Assembly (NCBI GenBank): GCA_014529385.2
Contig: CM043971.1
Span: forward strand, 60,282,709-60,346,708
Source of the DNA: Adiantum capillus-veneris
Taxonomy: Eukaryota > Streptophyta > Polypodiopsida > Polypodiales > Pteridaceae
Length of the DNA: 64,000 bases
Direction: 5' to 3'
Notes under the pieces: model-generated
Seen by the model: only the letters and a program-made list of their open reading frames with translations
The model's database searches: none
Told to the model about the DNA's origin: nothing
In this document: one piece after another, positions 22,810-34,248 of the stretch
Numbering within the stretch: position 1 is the stretch's first letter
Layout: every line of letters starts with the position of its first letter
Made by a program: the position numbers and the translations under genes

Positions 22810-24190
22810 GCAAGGTCCACCACTTGTTCAAGCTAGATCTAACAAAGTATATATACTGAGTCTTCAAACTAGTAAACCAAGGGAAGAGAGAAGCAGGGTC
22901 TATCACTTGTCCAAGCTCATCTCTAGACAACATAGAGAGATGTTATGTCTACTAATTGTCCAATATAGTCATGGAGAAATGATAGAAGGTTGATCCACTT
23001 GTCCAACCTATCATCTCTAGTAAAATGGGAGGTTTGGCCTTAAGATTCACCATGTAACCAACATATACTTCATTGTATTATGAAGAGTAGAAAAGAAAAG
23101 CTCCACCACTTGTCTAAGGTAGTTCCAAAATCAACATGGAGAGAAGCAAGCTTCACCATTTGTCCAAGATAGGTTCCATTAAAACATGGAAAACCTCATA
23201 TATGTTGTACATGGAAGCTTTTTTCCAAGGTCCACCACTTGTCCAAGCTAGGATCCATTAAAACATGGATAGAAACAAGGCTCAACAACTCGTCCAACCT
23301 TTATAGCTGCGAAGTGTACCGGTTGTCTAAACTAGGCATGGGAAAATAATAGAAGGTCCACCACTTATCCAATATATTATCTCTAATAGCATGGGAGGTT
23401 TGGTCTCAAGATTTAGGAATTGGCTGACCTGTATTTCATTGTATTATGATGAATTTGGTTTTAAAGTCAACTACTTATCCAAGCTATAAGTTTATATCTT
23501 GAATGGTATTCCTTCCCATCACTTAGAAAACCAATGATATGTTGTACATGGGGGGGTTTGTTACAAGGTCCACCACTTGTCCAAGCTAGTTTCATTGAAA
23601 CATGGATGAAGACAAGCTCCACCATTTGTTAAAGCTAGACTCCATTGAAATCTAGAAAATCCATTCTATGTTGTACATGGGGTTTTTGTTTTAAGGTCCA
23701 ACACTTGTCCAAGCTAAGATCCATTGAAACATGGAGTAGAGAAACACTCCACCACTTGTCCAAGCTAGGCAACATTGATAGTAGTTGGTTTATTTTGAAG
23801 ATCCACCACGTGTCTAAGCTAACTCTATTGAAACATAGAGAGAAGCAAAGGTCCACCAACTGTTCAAGCTAGGCTCCATTGAAACATGGACAGAAGCAAG
23901 CTCCACCATTTCTCCAAGATAGACTCCATTGAAACATGGAGAGAATCAAAGGTCCACCATTTCTCCAAGCCAAGATCTAGTTGTCCAACCTATAAGGTTA
24001 TATCTTAAATGGTAATCTTTCTAATCACTTGGAATACCCATGATATGTTTTACATGGGCGTTTTGTTCCAAGATCACCACTTGTCCAAGCTAACTCTATT
24101 GAAACATAGAGAGAAGCAAAGGTCCACCACTTGTCCAAGCTAGTCTCCATTGAAACAAGGAGAGAAGCAAGCTCCATCATTTCTCCAAGA
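22810..24190 (-). repeat. Second inverted block of the array
   Basis: Reverse-orientation cores continue. The segment 22,850-23,110 is a close copy of 16,940-17,200 (shared 'ccaagggaagagag', 'tagacaacatag', 'atggagaaatgatagaaggttga'). Both are inverted relatives of 8,110-8,280. Copies thin out after 24.1 kb, and a forward core appears at about 24,420. Confidence 0.9.
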
Positions 24191-24711
24191 TAGGCTAGCA
24201 TGGATAAGTGCACCTTGAAACCAACCTTCCTATGAGGCAATAGAGCATATGCTACATATTTTATGTATGCCCCATGCCTCAAATTAAGAAGTTATAGATT
24301 AGAAGTGGACCTTGCTTAAATGTCACATGCAATAAATTAAGGAAAAATAGCCAAGTGGATTGTATTCCTCAATGGATCCTTGCTTTCACAAGTTGTGAAC
24401 CTTGAGTCACTTTTACATTAACTTGGACAAGTGGTGGACCTAGAAACCAAGTTCTCCATGTTGAGATAAGTTGTAGGTAGGACAGTAGAACATAGACAAC
24501 GATAATGGATGCAATATACTCCTCTCCTAATAATCCAATTGATTGAAACCATGATATTTTAGTTGTTTTCATTGTGTATTGTATGTGCATAAAGTGGAAT
24601 GAGACCTTAAGAAAACTCAAATTTTTGACAAAATCTCTATATTTTATACATGATATATTGAAAGTTGTCCAACCTGGGAATTGGGATTTTCCCACTTTAC
24701 CTAATATGGTC

Positions 24712-27700
24712 TTAAATGAACCCAGCCTTGAGAAGATTATCAATCTCCTCCTTGACCTTCTTTGCATAGTTGGGGTTCATTCGGTATCTTTGCAATCTTA
24801 CTGGCTTAGCATCCGGTTTCAGTGGTATTCGGTGCTGACAGACTTCAGGATCTACTCCCTTCAGATCTGTATGTTCCCAGGAAAACACATCTTTATAGTT
24901 CTGGAACATTTTTCGTGCCTTTTCCTTCATTGTCGGGTTGAGGTGCTTGTTAACCTTGATCATTCTAGGATTTTCCTATGATCCTAGGTTCCACTCTTCT
25001 ACTTCTTGGTCATCTGGAAGCAACCATTTTGGTCCGCCTCCTTTTCGTTTGGTCGATTCTTCAGCGTAATCCCAGGATGGTCCATTCATTTCTGAATCAT
25101 TATTCTGATCCAGTGGGTACTCTTCATAACATACTGGTTCCTCTACTATACCAGTATTAGCTGGTTCCACCATCCTTCCAGTTAGCTGAACTGTTCTTTC
25201 CCTTGTATTGACTTCGGTAAACTGATCAGGGAATTGTCTCTTCTGCTTGTTAGCCTGCTCTTTGTTCAGCAAGACTGCGTTGAAGTCGATTTCTGCCAAA
25301 GGGAATATGTTCATAGCTGCTAGCATTCGCTCGATCTTCTTGGCTCTGTACTTCTGACACAACTCCTTCGGCCTCAGTTCCTTTTTCCATCTCTTGGTAT
25401 TGTTGGTCTGGATTTGGATTCTGCCACTGGCCCCTTCTATGGTCAAAGTTTGGTTTGCATAGTCATAAACAACATGTGTTGTTCTCAACCATGGGCACCC
25501 TAGTAGCATTCCATATGCTCCCTGCACATCCAGGACTAGGAAACTGGTTTTGAATTTCTCCCTCCCAACTCTTATCTGCATGGTTTCAATCATACCCGTC
25601 GTCTGTACGACTCTATGATTTTCCATTCTTACTTGAATGGTGCTGGTTTCATATTAGTGATACCCATTCTTTGCTGAAGATGGGCTCCCATTATGTTGAC
25701 TCCTACCCCTCCGTCCAGGATAATGCTTGAGAGAGGTTCACACTGCTTCCTAACCTTGTAGTCTACCTGAATAAGTGGAACTTCATCATCCCGGACAGGC
25801 GTCAGGTCCATTGTTCTGGCCTCCGCCTCAGCCTTCCTGCGCTGTTTGATAAAGTTGGCCACCTCAGGCAAGGTTTTTCTTATATCCTCCAGCTCTACAG
25901 TCAGCTTCTGGATTCTATCACAAATTTTCACCTGAATTTCTTCTCTTTCTTGGTCAGACTGATTGTCAGAGCTTGAAGAACTGATATCTTCACATTGCCA
26001 TTCTTCTTTTGCAAGTGCTTCCACTCTTTCTATCCATTCCCATTTCATCAGGTAGTCCATGTACCACAGCCAGCATGGTCTCTGTCATGGCCGGTACTGT
26101 CTGATCTTTATCAGTCGATTGGGCTGGTATCCTCTGAATGACTCTTGCTTCGGAACTTTCTGGCTGCTCTGGCAGCTTCTTAGCTAAATCCTCCGTGATT
26201 TTAGCTACTAGTTCCCTCTGCTCTTGCCACTCATCTACCACCTTCTCTTTACCTTTGGCCTTCCAAACTTCTCTTTGTTGAGCCCACTTGCTGCTGTTAG
26301 AATTGACTCATACTTCTGAAATTTCTGGGATTTCTTCAATGACTACTCCCTTGCTCCCGGTAACTACCCTGACTGGGACTGGCTCTGGTGCCTTAGCCTC
26401 AGTAGTAGTCGTTACAGGTGCATCTGGACATTGGGCTGCAAAATGACCATACTTCCCACAAGTATAGCAATTCATGCTCCTGTTCTGGAAGTTGCCTCTT
26501 CCTCTGCCTCTGCCCATTCCTGGTTGGTATCTGCCACGTCCCTGACCAGTACCACTGGTACCTGGTCTTTCCTCTTGAGCTACCTTGATTGGTTCTACCT
26601 TCACTGGTTCAGTGTAGGCAACCACTGACAGATCCTTTCCTTTCTTAAAGTGGTGAATTCTGATGCCACAATTATTCCATAGGTGACCAAAGGCCTTGCA
26701 GTAGGTACATTGTGGACATTCAGTGGAGATATGGTCCTTGGATTTGCATCTTGAACACCAAGTCTCCATCTTTCAGATTGGATGTCTTGTGTGGCTAATT
26801 TCTGCAATCTGCCTAGCCATCTCTTCAATTTTCTTGGTCCATGATCCCTTCTTTGATTTCTCCTTTGCTCGTTCATTGGAGCTGCTCTCGGAGCTACTGG
26901 AAATTTCACTGGAATCAGAAGTTTCAGTAGCAGAGCTACTACTACTGGTCCTTCGCTTCTTGTGGCTCTTTTCCTTCTTAGCCTGCTGTTCCAGTTTTAA
27001 TGCCCTTTGGACCAGATCATTGATTTTTTTTGTAGGAGCTGGTACCTCCTGCTCCCTAAGCTTCTTGCTTCTGAACCCATTCAGGAACCATGCCCTCAAT
27101 CTCTTCTCAGATGGCGGTTCTTGCAACTGCCTGGTTAGCTCTTTTATCTTTTCCACATAGTTGCGGACTGACAAATTCCTCTGTTTGATCTTATCTAATT
27201 CACAGAGAATATCTTTGTCCCCTCTATTGTCGGAATATTCCAACCTGAAGGCCTTAAGCAATTTGTTATATGATCTCAGCTGGCATGCAGGGTAATAGTA
27301 ATACCATTTCCTCGCTGCCTCCTTCAAGGTTTGTGGAAAATATGCCCCCCAATCATCTTCACCAATGTTTTTTAGTTCAGCATACTGCTCAAAAGCTTGT
27401 ATGTGAACATCTAGATCATCCTTTTTCCCCCCTTTGAATATTGGAAAGGAAATCTTCAGGGAAGCTGTGTAATCATTTCGATTACTATTGATCCTGCTAC
27501 TTCTCTTCTTGGCTTCAGAATGACGCTTGGGAGCCTTCTTGCAATTGTCAGTATCAGCATCCCAATCAATCTCTGTCTCTATCTCAGTGTCAGTGTCTTC
27601 TCTAGTTTGTCTGCTAGAAGTACGGTGACTTCCCTTACTACCCTTGGTATCCTCATCTCTCTGGCAAGACTGAGAATTCTTGGAACTCTTTGCCTTCCAT

Positions 27701-27897
27701 GCTTCCCGTTCTGCCTGTCTGCGTTGAGAATGACTGGAGTGCTGTGAGTCCTGCGCCTCATCAGCCTGACTATGCTCCTCCTGAGCCTCAGTGTCAGTCA
27801 TCTTCTCTTGCTTGGGGTCAGACTCTCTTCCTGACTCCTCACGAATGGGGTCCACACGAATGGTAGATTTCTAGCCATGATTGGATTTTGGTGCCAT
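24712..27897 (-). pseudogene. Ty3/gypsy gag-protease-RT start, truncated and broken
   Basis: Reading from an ATG at 27,897, an in-frame TAG occurs at codon 9 (27,871). The gag body has FPIFKGGKKDDLDVHIQAFE and a long Lys/Ser-rich tail. Three CX2CX4HX4C zinc knuckles follow between about 26,450 and 26,765 (CSRCKSKDHISTEC, CTYCKAFGHLWNNC, CYTCGKYGHFAAQC). An aspartic-protease segment has ILDGGVGVNIMG near 25,690 and GMLLGCPWLRT near 25,500. The RT linker ends at KEEIDNLLKAGFI, after which homology stops at about 24,710. Breaks: TGA 26,773, TGA 26,308, frameshifts near 26,050 and 25,628, TAG 24,976. RT core, RNase H, integrase and the 3' LTR are missing, so this is a 5' fragment. Confidence 0.88.
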
Positions 27898-27939
27898 TGC
27901 TGAAAAGTTCAACTGGGAGAAGAGTCTTTCAGTCAACGA

Positions 27940-28650
27940 GCTTCAGCTCGTGCCACCGTGATCGCCAAAATGGAATTGGAGTTGATCTCTTGAGATAGCT
28001 AATTCCAATGTTGGAAGATTTCAACTACTAGTGTGGGAAGATTTCAGATTGCAGACTGGACAGGAATCAGAGATAGACTGGAATGTGGATACTAAAATAA
28101 GAATCAGACTTATGTACTAGAAATAAGGTTCAGATTCACATTCAGATTTAGAAGACTGGACGAGAAGTAAGTATAACTGAAATATATGCCATGATTGGGA
28201 TTACAGATCAAGATTACAGTGAATATGATTTACAGAGAGAAAGTACAGCCGACAATACTGCCAATGATTCTCAAGTACAAGTATAGCCAAGGTGCTAACC
28301 CAAATGATAATAACTGCCAACCCGATTACAATGTAATGGGCCCTATTTATACACTTCGGGTTTACTGTAGTAATTACCATAGTAATTACTAAGTAATTCC
28401 TTCCATAGTATCCTTCCATAGTAATTACTAAGTAATTCGTTGCCCATCTTCTAAGAAGATGTTCCCACATAGTGAACTATCCAGCCATCTACACCTCCTA
28501 TCGAACTCACGTTATACATTAACATGGTTACGTAGTGCACCCCTCGAGCTACAAACAATCTTCCATGTGAGATAGACATTAGGAGAACTTTGGACTCACT
28601 TTTGGGCCCTGTAAGAAGTTCCACGTCATCTTAGAAAGAGAAAATGAAAA
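27940..28650 (-). mobile_element. Primer-binding region and probable 5' LTR of the truncated gypsy element
   Basis: On the minus strand a 'tggcgatcacggtggcac' stretch (about 27,950-27,968) resembles a retrotransposon primer-binding site. It follows a segment ending in 'ctccaattcca', which may be the LTR end. The LTR's outer limit cannot be fixed because no second copy is present. It contains a 'ccatagtaattactaagtaattc' direct duplication near 28,380-28,440. Confidence 0.45.
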
Positions 28651-28885
28651 TGTTAGATAGTATATTTCAGGTGACGCTTTTTTGCACCAACAAACAACCA
28701 AAATGACATTCATTGTTTGGTAGCCGCCGTCTTCTTTTCTTGTCCTTCTTTCTCTTGGCAGGAATCAAAATACCCGTATGACCAATGATTTAAAACACCA
28801 ACTTACAAGTGTTCCCTCCAAAAACATAAGCTAAGGGATCTCTATCAACTCTAAACATGGGACTACAGTTCACACGCGAGCTTCC

Positions 28886-29950
28886 ATGCCTTCGCTGCCA
28901 AAACTTAACTCTATTTTGTTAGTCACAGGAATGGACAACACTTCTTTTTCTTATGAAAACATCAATTTGAACTTGCAATCCCCAAACCCTTCATCTTCAA
29001 CACTTACCCGAAGAAAGAATACACATCATCTTCATGTTGATGTATTGCAAGCGTATGCACCATTGCAGAAACGTAGGAAGGAGTCTTTCTTATCCCAACA
29101 AGACAAAGAACTTAGAATGACAAACAAGGAACGTCATTTGGATTTTTGGATCGATGGGTCTATTACCCAAAGGATCCTACAAAAAATGCACCACCTCCCT
29201 TTGCTAATATCACTAACGTTTTACATTTCACAGGCAATGGCAAGGATGGGCTACTTGGATACACTGAACATTTGGAAATGCGAGAATTGAATGCAGAAAA
29301 GCAAATAAACCTCCTAGCGATGGAGAACACGGAGCTGAAAAAACTTAATGAAGCATATGCCCAAAAGATTTCATCAGCTAGAGAGACAATCCAAATCCTT
29401 GAGAAGAAGATCACAAGTTTGCATGTAAAAGACACCGTGCCTGGAATTCGAAAAGAAAACAAGATCTATGTAACATAGAGAATATGAAGATTGGTAGTAA
29501 CGGCTTGAAAAAATGAATACGAGCTTTAAGGTAACTCAAATACTGGTTCTGCTTTTGTATCATACATATGCTTTACACTTTCTTATTATTGATCATGATG
29601 CATGGTGCTTTCTTTGCACGACTTCGCTACATCCAAACTCGAACGGAGTAGGTTCCAATGCTGGAGTAGGTTCCAATGCCAGTGTGCATTACAGCCGTCT
29701 AGTTCCAAAACATTTAGTTGAAGAGATGATAACTCAAAAGAAATTTGATAAATTAAAAGGGAGGCTCCTTACCTCCTTCATGAAGGAGAATCGGCTGGAG
29801 CCAATGGAAGTGCAAGCAATACTTGATGAGAGTGGCATGTGCAGATGGGATACAAGGATCTCTTCAAAGCATTAGCTAAAATGTCTCAAAATAAATTATA
29901 GAGAGGATCATTGCTTCCAAATCCATCACATGTAAAGGCTACAGGTTGAT
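28886..29950 (+). pseudogene. Decayed 5' part of an unrecognised gene
   Basis: Pieces in different frames look coding: a Ser/Asn-rich start with ATG near 28,934, then a frame change near 29,146 into DRWVYYPKDPTKNAPPPFAN, a heptad-like coiled coil (EKQINLLAMENTELKKLNEA, 29,295-29,440), and VPKHLVEEMITQKKFDKLKG near 29,700. Around 29,840 the frame shifts again (MGYKDLFKALAKMSQNK), with stops close behind. This fits a single ancestral reading frame damaged by small indels, upstream of the intact exons at 29,976. Some gaps might instead be unrecognised introns. Confidence 0.45.
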
Positions 29951-29975
29951 GTAGCCTTGACACATAAACAATGAT

Positions 29976-31463
29976 ATGTTTGAGAAACTTGGATCACCAT
30001 TCCATATTAAAGCAACATTCATAGGCAAGGGGGAAAGAGAGGTACATTATAACGAGCATAACAACTTCTTTGTTGATCTTGAAGCATTGCAAAGGTATGC
30101 AGTTCACTTATTTGATATGAGTCAAGAGGAGTGCAATGGGGTTCTCAAGTTTTCTTTGAAGCTCGACGAGTGCGTGGTCTTGAAGAGCAGGAAGCTAGAG
30201 AGAGTCACCATTACCCTCATGAACAGAGCTTTGGATCCATCAATAACCAAAGAGGGCCCACGATATTTTAGCGTGCAGTCTAAAAATAATATTCTGATGC
30301 TAGATTTATTTGAGGTACACTTGTTTCAATCTATAATAACAAAAATATTGCATGTATGGTTCTTGGTCTTATGTTCATTTTTTTTACAAACAGGTCGATA
30401 AAGAAAATTTTGAAATCCTTCATTGGGTTTTTAGTCAAACCCAGATTCCTTCTATTATCGAATGGCACATGGCAGATGATTTAAAGACTCTTAAGTCCAT
30501 GTACAACATAACACACGGTGCATCTGTGGGGAAAATCCATGTTTATACTGCATGGCCGCAATCTCTTGAGAGTGTGCAATGGAGTAGAGTACCCAATAGA
30601 CATCTTCAAGATGAACCTTTTTGGCCAATGCTTGACATTCCTCTGTGTAAAGTTCACATTTGTACACTCCATGCACTCTGCAGAATAATTAAAAAGGTGG
30701 TTCATTTGTACATATGTTTTGCATGGATCCTAAAGCCGGTGAGCGAGTCAAAAAAAGTCATTAAAGCCTTTGAGGAAGTGCTCTCAGACATTAGTTTGCA
30801 TGGAGGTAATGTTAAAATCAAAGAAGACCCTAAGATGTCTCATGGTCGTTACAAGGTACCAAGGAAAGTGTCAATAGGTGGTGTGAAGGCCAGAAGGTTT
30901 CTTGGGTTTAGCCTCAAAGATTCTAACAGAGAGAAGAAGAACATCCTATTCAACAAATGGAAACAATTACATAGATTGGTTAAAGACAATGCTGGTGGTG
31001 GGGCAATCCAAAATCACAAGGCAAACGTGTGGACATCACTTGATAAAATCTTCCACTGCATTGAGCAGCATTTGTGGGATGAAAGTAAGCTCACATCATT
31101 TCAAGAATCCTTGCTGGATTGGAAGAAGGCATACTTGGTAGGGTGGGGTGGGCAACATATCACTCATTACATGGTGAGTTACCATGCTCCATATGCAAAC
31201 CACCTATGCTCCATAAATCCCTACTCTACTCACCATTTTGTTTTATTCTAATGCAGCACATATTGTTCAACCATGGTCCTTATTTTCTTAAAACATACGG
31301 CTCATTGTCAATATGGTCCATACAAGGCATGGAAAAGACGCACTACATGGCAAGAACAGGTTACTTTAAGCACATCAGACACGGTGGAGGCAAAGATAAA
31401 GCCAATAGCCTATTAGAGTTATGCCAATGGACTTATAGACGGCTTCCGCATAGAGCAAGGTAG
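29976..31463 (+). CDS. Unrecognised gene, three consistent 3' exons
   Basis: Exons 29976-30314, 30394-31173 and 31257-31463 are separated by short introns of 79 and 83 bases. Both have GT-AG ends and both are phase 0, and together they encode about 440 residues. Recognisable stretches are IIEWHMADDLKTLKSMYN, KIHVYTAWP, KVHICTLHALCRIIKKVVH and, in the last exon, HILFNHGPYFLKTYGSLSIW followed by GMEKTHYMARTGYF. The pattern recalls a family of uncharacterised, possibly transposon-derived proteins scattered across plants and animals, but I cannot name a domain. The clean splicing and open frames suggest this part was under selection until recently; the upstream part is damaged. The same frame stays open for 25 codons after the terminal TAG. 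Confidence 0.6.
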
Positions 31464-31654
31464 AAAGAGCTTCCTAAGAGTTCAAAAATTACACGTTCTT
31501 TACAACTCATCCACCAAGAGAGGAAGGAAAGGGCTTAGGGAAACTCAAATGTGGGGCGAGCGCCATGCAAGGTGGCGATAGTCACGAGTCCAAAGCGGGA
31601 GAAGATGGGCCTGATCCCGTCATTTTTATTCTCTTTGTTGCACCCCCTTCTTCC

Positions 31655-33364
31655 TCATTGTGCACCTCCTTGACCTGCACACCGTATTAGCCGAATTCTT
31701 TCCTCTATTGATGGAAACATCCCCGCGGGCATCAAGCATCTTCTATCCCTTAAAATTAGCCTTTTGTTGTATGGATCCAGGCTCTCCAAGTCTTCGACTC
31801 CTGCCGCCAGGGCATGAGCTATGTATGACATGAAATAGGGGGCACTGAGTGCTTGGCACCCATACCCCATGCCAAGAATGTGTAGGGAAACTTGTTTCTC
31901 TATCAAGATTATCCTTTCTGCGTCAGTGGCAGAAGATACCCACCACACAATCTTGTAATAACTTTCATTGCAAACAAAGGGAACTTTGCATTATCCTCAG
32001 AGTATTCCTTGTGGTATATTATGATCTACAAAACAATATCAAAACATGCACATGTTATTATTGATTTGCGTACAATAGTGTCAAGTACTTGAATTGTTTC
32101 TACAAACCTTTTTGTGGTTAAAAATCCCGATTTACTGAGACAATACCGCATCCTTGCCTTGCACTCCAGTGACAGGTCCTTCTCGTGAGCCTCCTGCTCT
32201 TCTAAGGAAACTATCATCATACACAAGCACCTGTCAACAATTAGATTTATCTCAATATTGCATATTGGGACATGGGAAAAACCATTTACATGCCTCTAAA
32301 GAAGTTGCCATCTTATTCTCATCCATTTCTAGCATGGACCTTCCCCACAAGTGAATTGAGTGGCTATTCACCATGTGGACCAGGGGTGCCACTAGGATAC
32401 CCATGTTTTCTAAGCCCAGATGTCTTATGGTCGATTGGAACTGCTTCTTGGTTGGCAAATTGGCTTCTCTAGAATTTTCTTCATTGAATATTTCTTTCAT
32501 CGGTTGATACCCTGAAGTAAACTAAGTGTCATGCACAGATGTGTCAGCAAGTAGATATTTCTCCACTACATCCTCCACAAATCCCATGTCTGTCTCACAA
32601 AAATTAGTAATTGTAGCTAAGTAGTAGTCCTCTCGTATATTCATCTCATGCATAATATCCATGAGAATAATGTAGTGCACCCCGTCGGCCATAGCAAAAT
32701 TGGGAGCACAATTCAAAGGCAAAAACCCTTCCTCATTGGGGCTTTCTTGGTTGCTTCCAAGTGCTACATTTGCAAGAGAAGCAAGAGCTAATCCTGCATC
32801 AAATGTCTCCTTAAGTACCTCTACCCGCTCTTCTTCTAGGTCAAACTGTAACTCCACGTCTCCTATCTCTTCCTCTTGTGCCAATGGGCAACTACCAAAA
32901 TTTGATGATTGGAAAGTCTCTGACTCACCATCCATCAACAGGTACAAGTAGCACACAAACCCATGGTTGAATTCCACTAAGAGACACCTTTTAGAGTGCT
33001 TACAAAATCTTTCTTTGACAAGCATTGCATTGGAGGGACACTTTTCCAGACAGCGATTCAACCTTCATGCAACACGCTTCTCAGGATCAAGATCTATTGG
33101 ATGCACAAATTGCTTACCAGGAATTGATAGGGAGCTATCACAAATGAATGCTTTGTACTGTTGCAAATGCATTTGTAGGTACTCCATTAAGCAATCAATA
33201 ATCCATTGGATACAAAACTCTTTATTAAACATTAGTGATAGCTTTGGTGCACGGTCATGAAAACAGGCGATGTATAGGAACGTGAGCAATTTTTCATCAC
33301 ATGTATCCTCCCCTACATCGTACGTGTCTAGTACTATGTTCTGCATGTCTAAAAGAAATAGCAA
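31655..33364 (-). pseudogene. Unrecognised multi-exon minus-strand gene, interrupted
   Basis: From 33,364 to 32,522 one frame is open apart from a single TGA at 33,065-33,067, about 280 codons. It contains FNKEFCIQWIIDCLMEYLQM, KHSKRCLLVEFNHGFVCYLY and an acidic region (EEEIGDVELQFDLEEERVE). Further exon-like pieces follow: 32,252-32,500; one bounded by an acceptor (ttgttgacag) near 32,232 and a donor (aag|GTTTGT) near 32,110; and one after 'attgttttgtag' near 32,030, which changes frame near 31,935 and continues to 31,655 (LGMGYGCQALSAPYFMSYIA). I do not recognise the family. The KHSKRCLLVEFNHGFVCYLY passage and cysteine spacing give no clear fold. Confidence 0.45.
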
Positions 33365-33389
33365 GACAAAGCTATTGTTGTATAATTAA

Positions 33390-34100
33390 CGTGACCAACA
33401 TGATCATCTCGGTACTATTCATGTTGTACCCACTCTGATTTGGGGTCAAAACCAAGCAAATAGAGGGCTTAGACAATTCTCCAAGCCCTTCTTCACTTGG
33501 TTCTGACCCAAGAGAATCAATACAATTCATGGTATCTTCATGTCCATTCAGCACAGAGGGTTAGAACCAAGCGAAGGAGTCCCTTATGAAATTATTGAGA
33601 CCCCTACTCACCGGGTTCTAACCCGTGCGTTGAGAGGCCTACTTAGAACCATGCAAGAGGCTTAGTTATTCATCTAATACTCTAAAGGTATTTACTCATT
33701 TGGTTTTGACCCGCTTATTTAATAGAGTTGAGGATGTGGCAATAGTCAAAACCAAGCGAGTAAGGGCGTAAAGAATCCCCTAGGGCCCATATTCGTTTGG
33801 TCTGACCAAGGTGATCGTCTTGGTACTATCCACACATATTTGTGGTCAGAACCAAGTGGGGAGAGGGCTTGAAGGATTCTTCAGGCCCTTATTTGCATGG
33901 TTCTGACCCATGAGAATATATTAGTACAAATCACAATATCTCCACGTCCATTCAACACAAAGAGTCAGAACCAAGCGAAGAAGGGTGTGAAGAATCCTTA
34001 GTTTTTTATTTAATACTCTTGACTTAGTTATTCATTTAATACTCTGTCTAAGAATAGTTAACTTAGTTATCAATAACTGATAACAAAGCCTCATGTGCCC
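33390..34100. repeat. Dispersed short repeat around 'GGTTCTGACCC' / 'ACCAAGCGAA'
   Basis: Motifs related to ggttctgaccc and accaagcgaa, usually followed by 'agggcttgaagaatcc', occur about ten times in alternating order (for example near 33,447, 33,500, 33,566, 33,700, 33,750, 33,845, 33,897 and 33,968). Related copies lie at 43,580-43,730 and 45,365-45,540, on the other side of the LTR element. No gene is seen here. Confidence 0.7.
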
Positions 34101-34248
34101 ATAGCCTATCTAAGCCCACTCACTCACGATGCCCAAATAGAGCATTAAATGAGCAACCATAGCCTTGCACGGTCAACGAGGGGTCATTATTCCACTATGC
34201 TTTGAACCTCACAACTATGCATGGAAAATCTCAACCCATTGTTACCGT

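Noticed and set aside
3166-24282. Many ORFs of 60-95 codons across the repeat arrays (LDKWWT, AWTSGGP motifs)
   Set aside because: They occur in several frames and on both strands, follow the repeat period, and lack domains; they are by-products of the repeated core.
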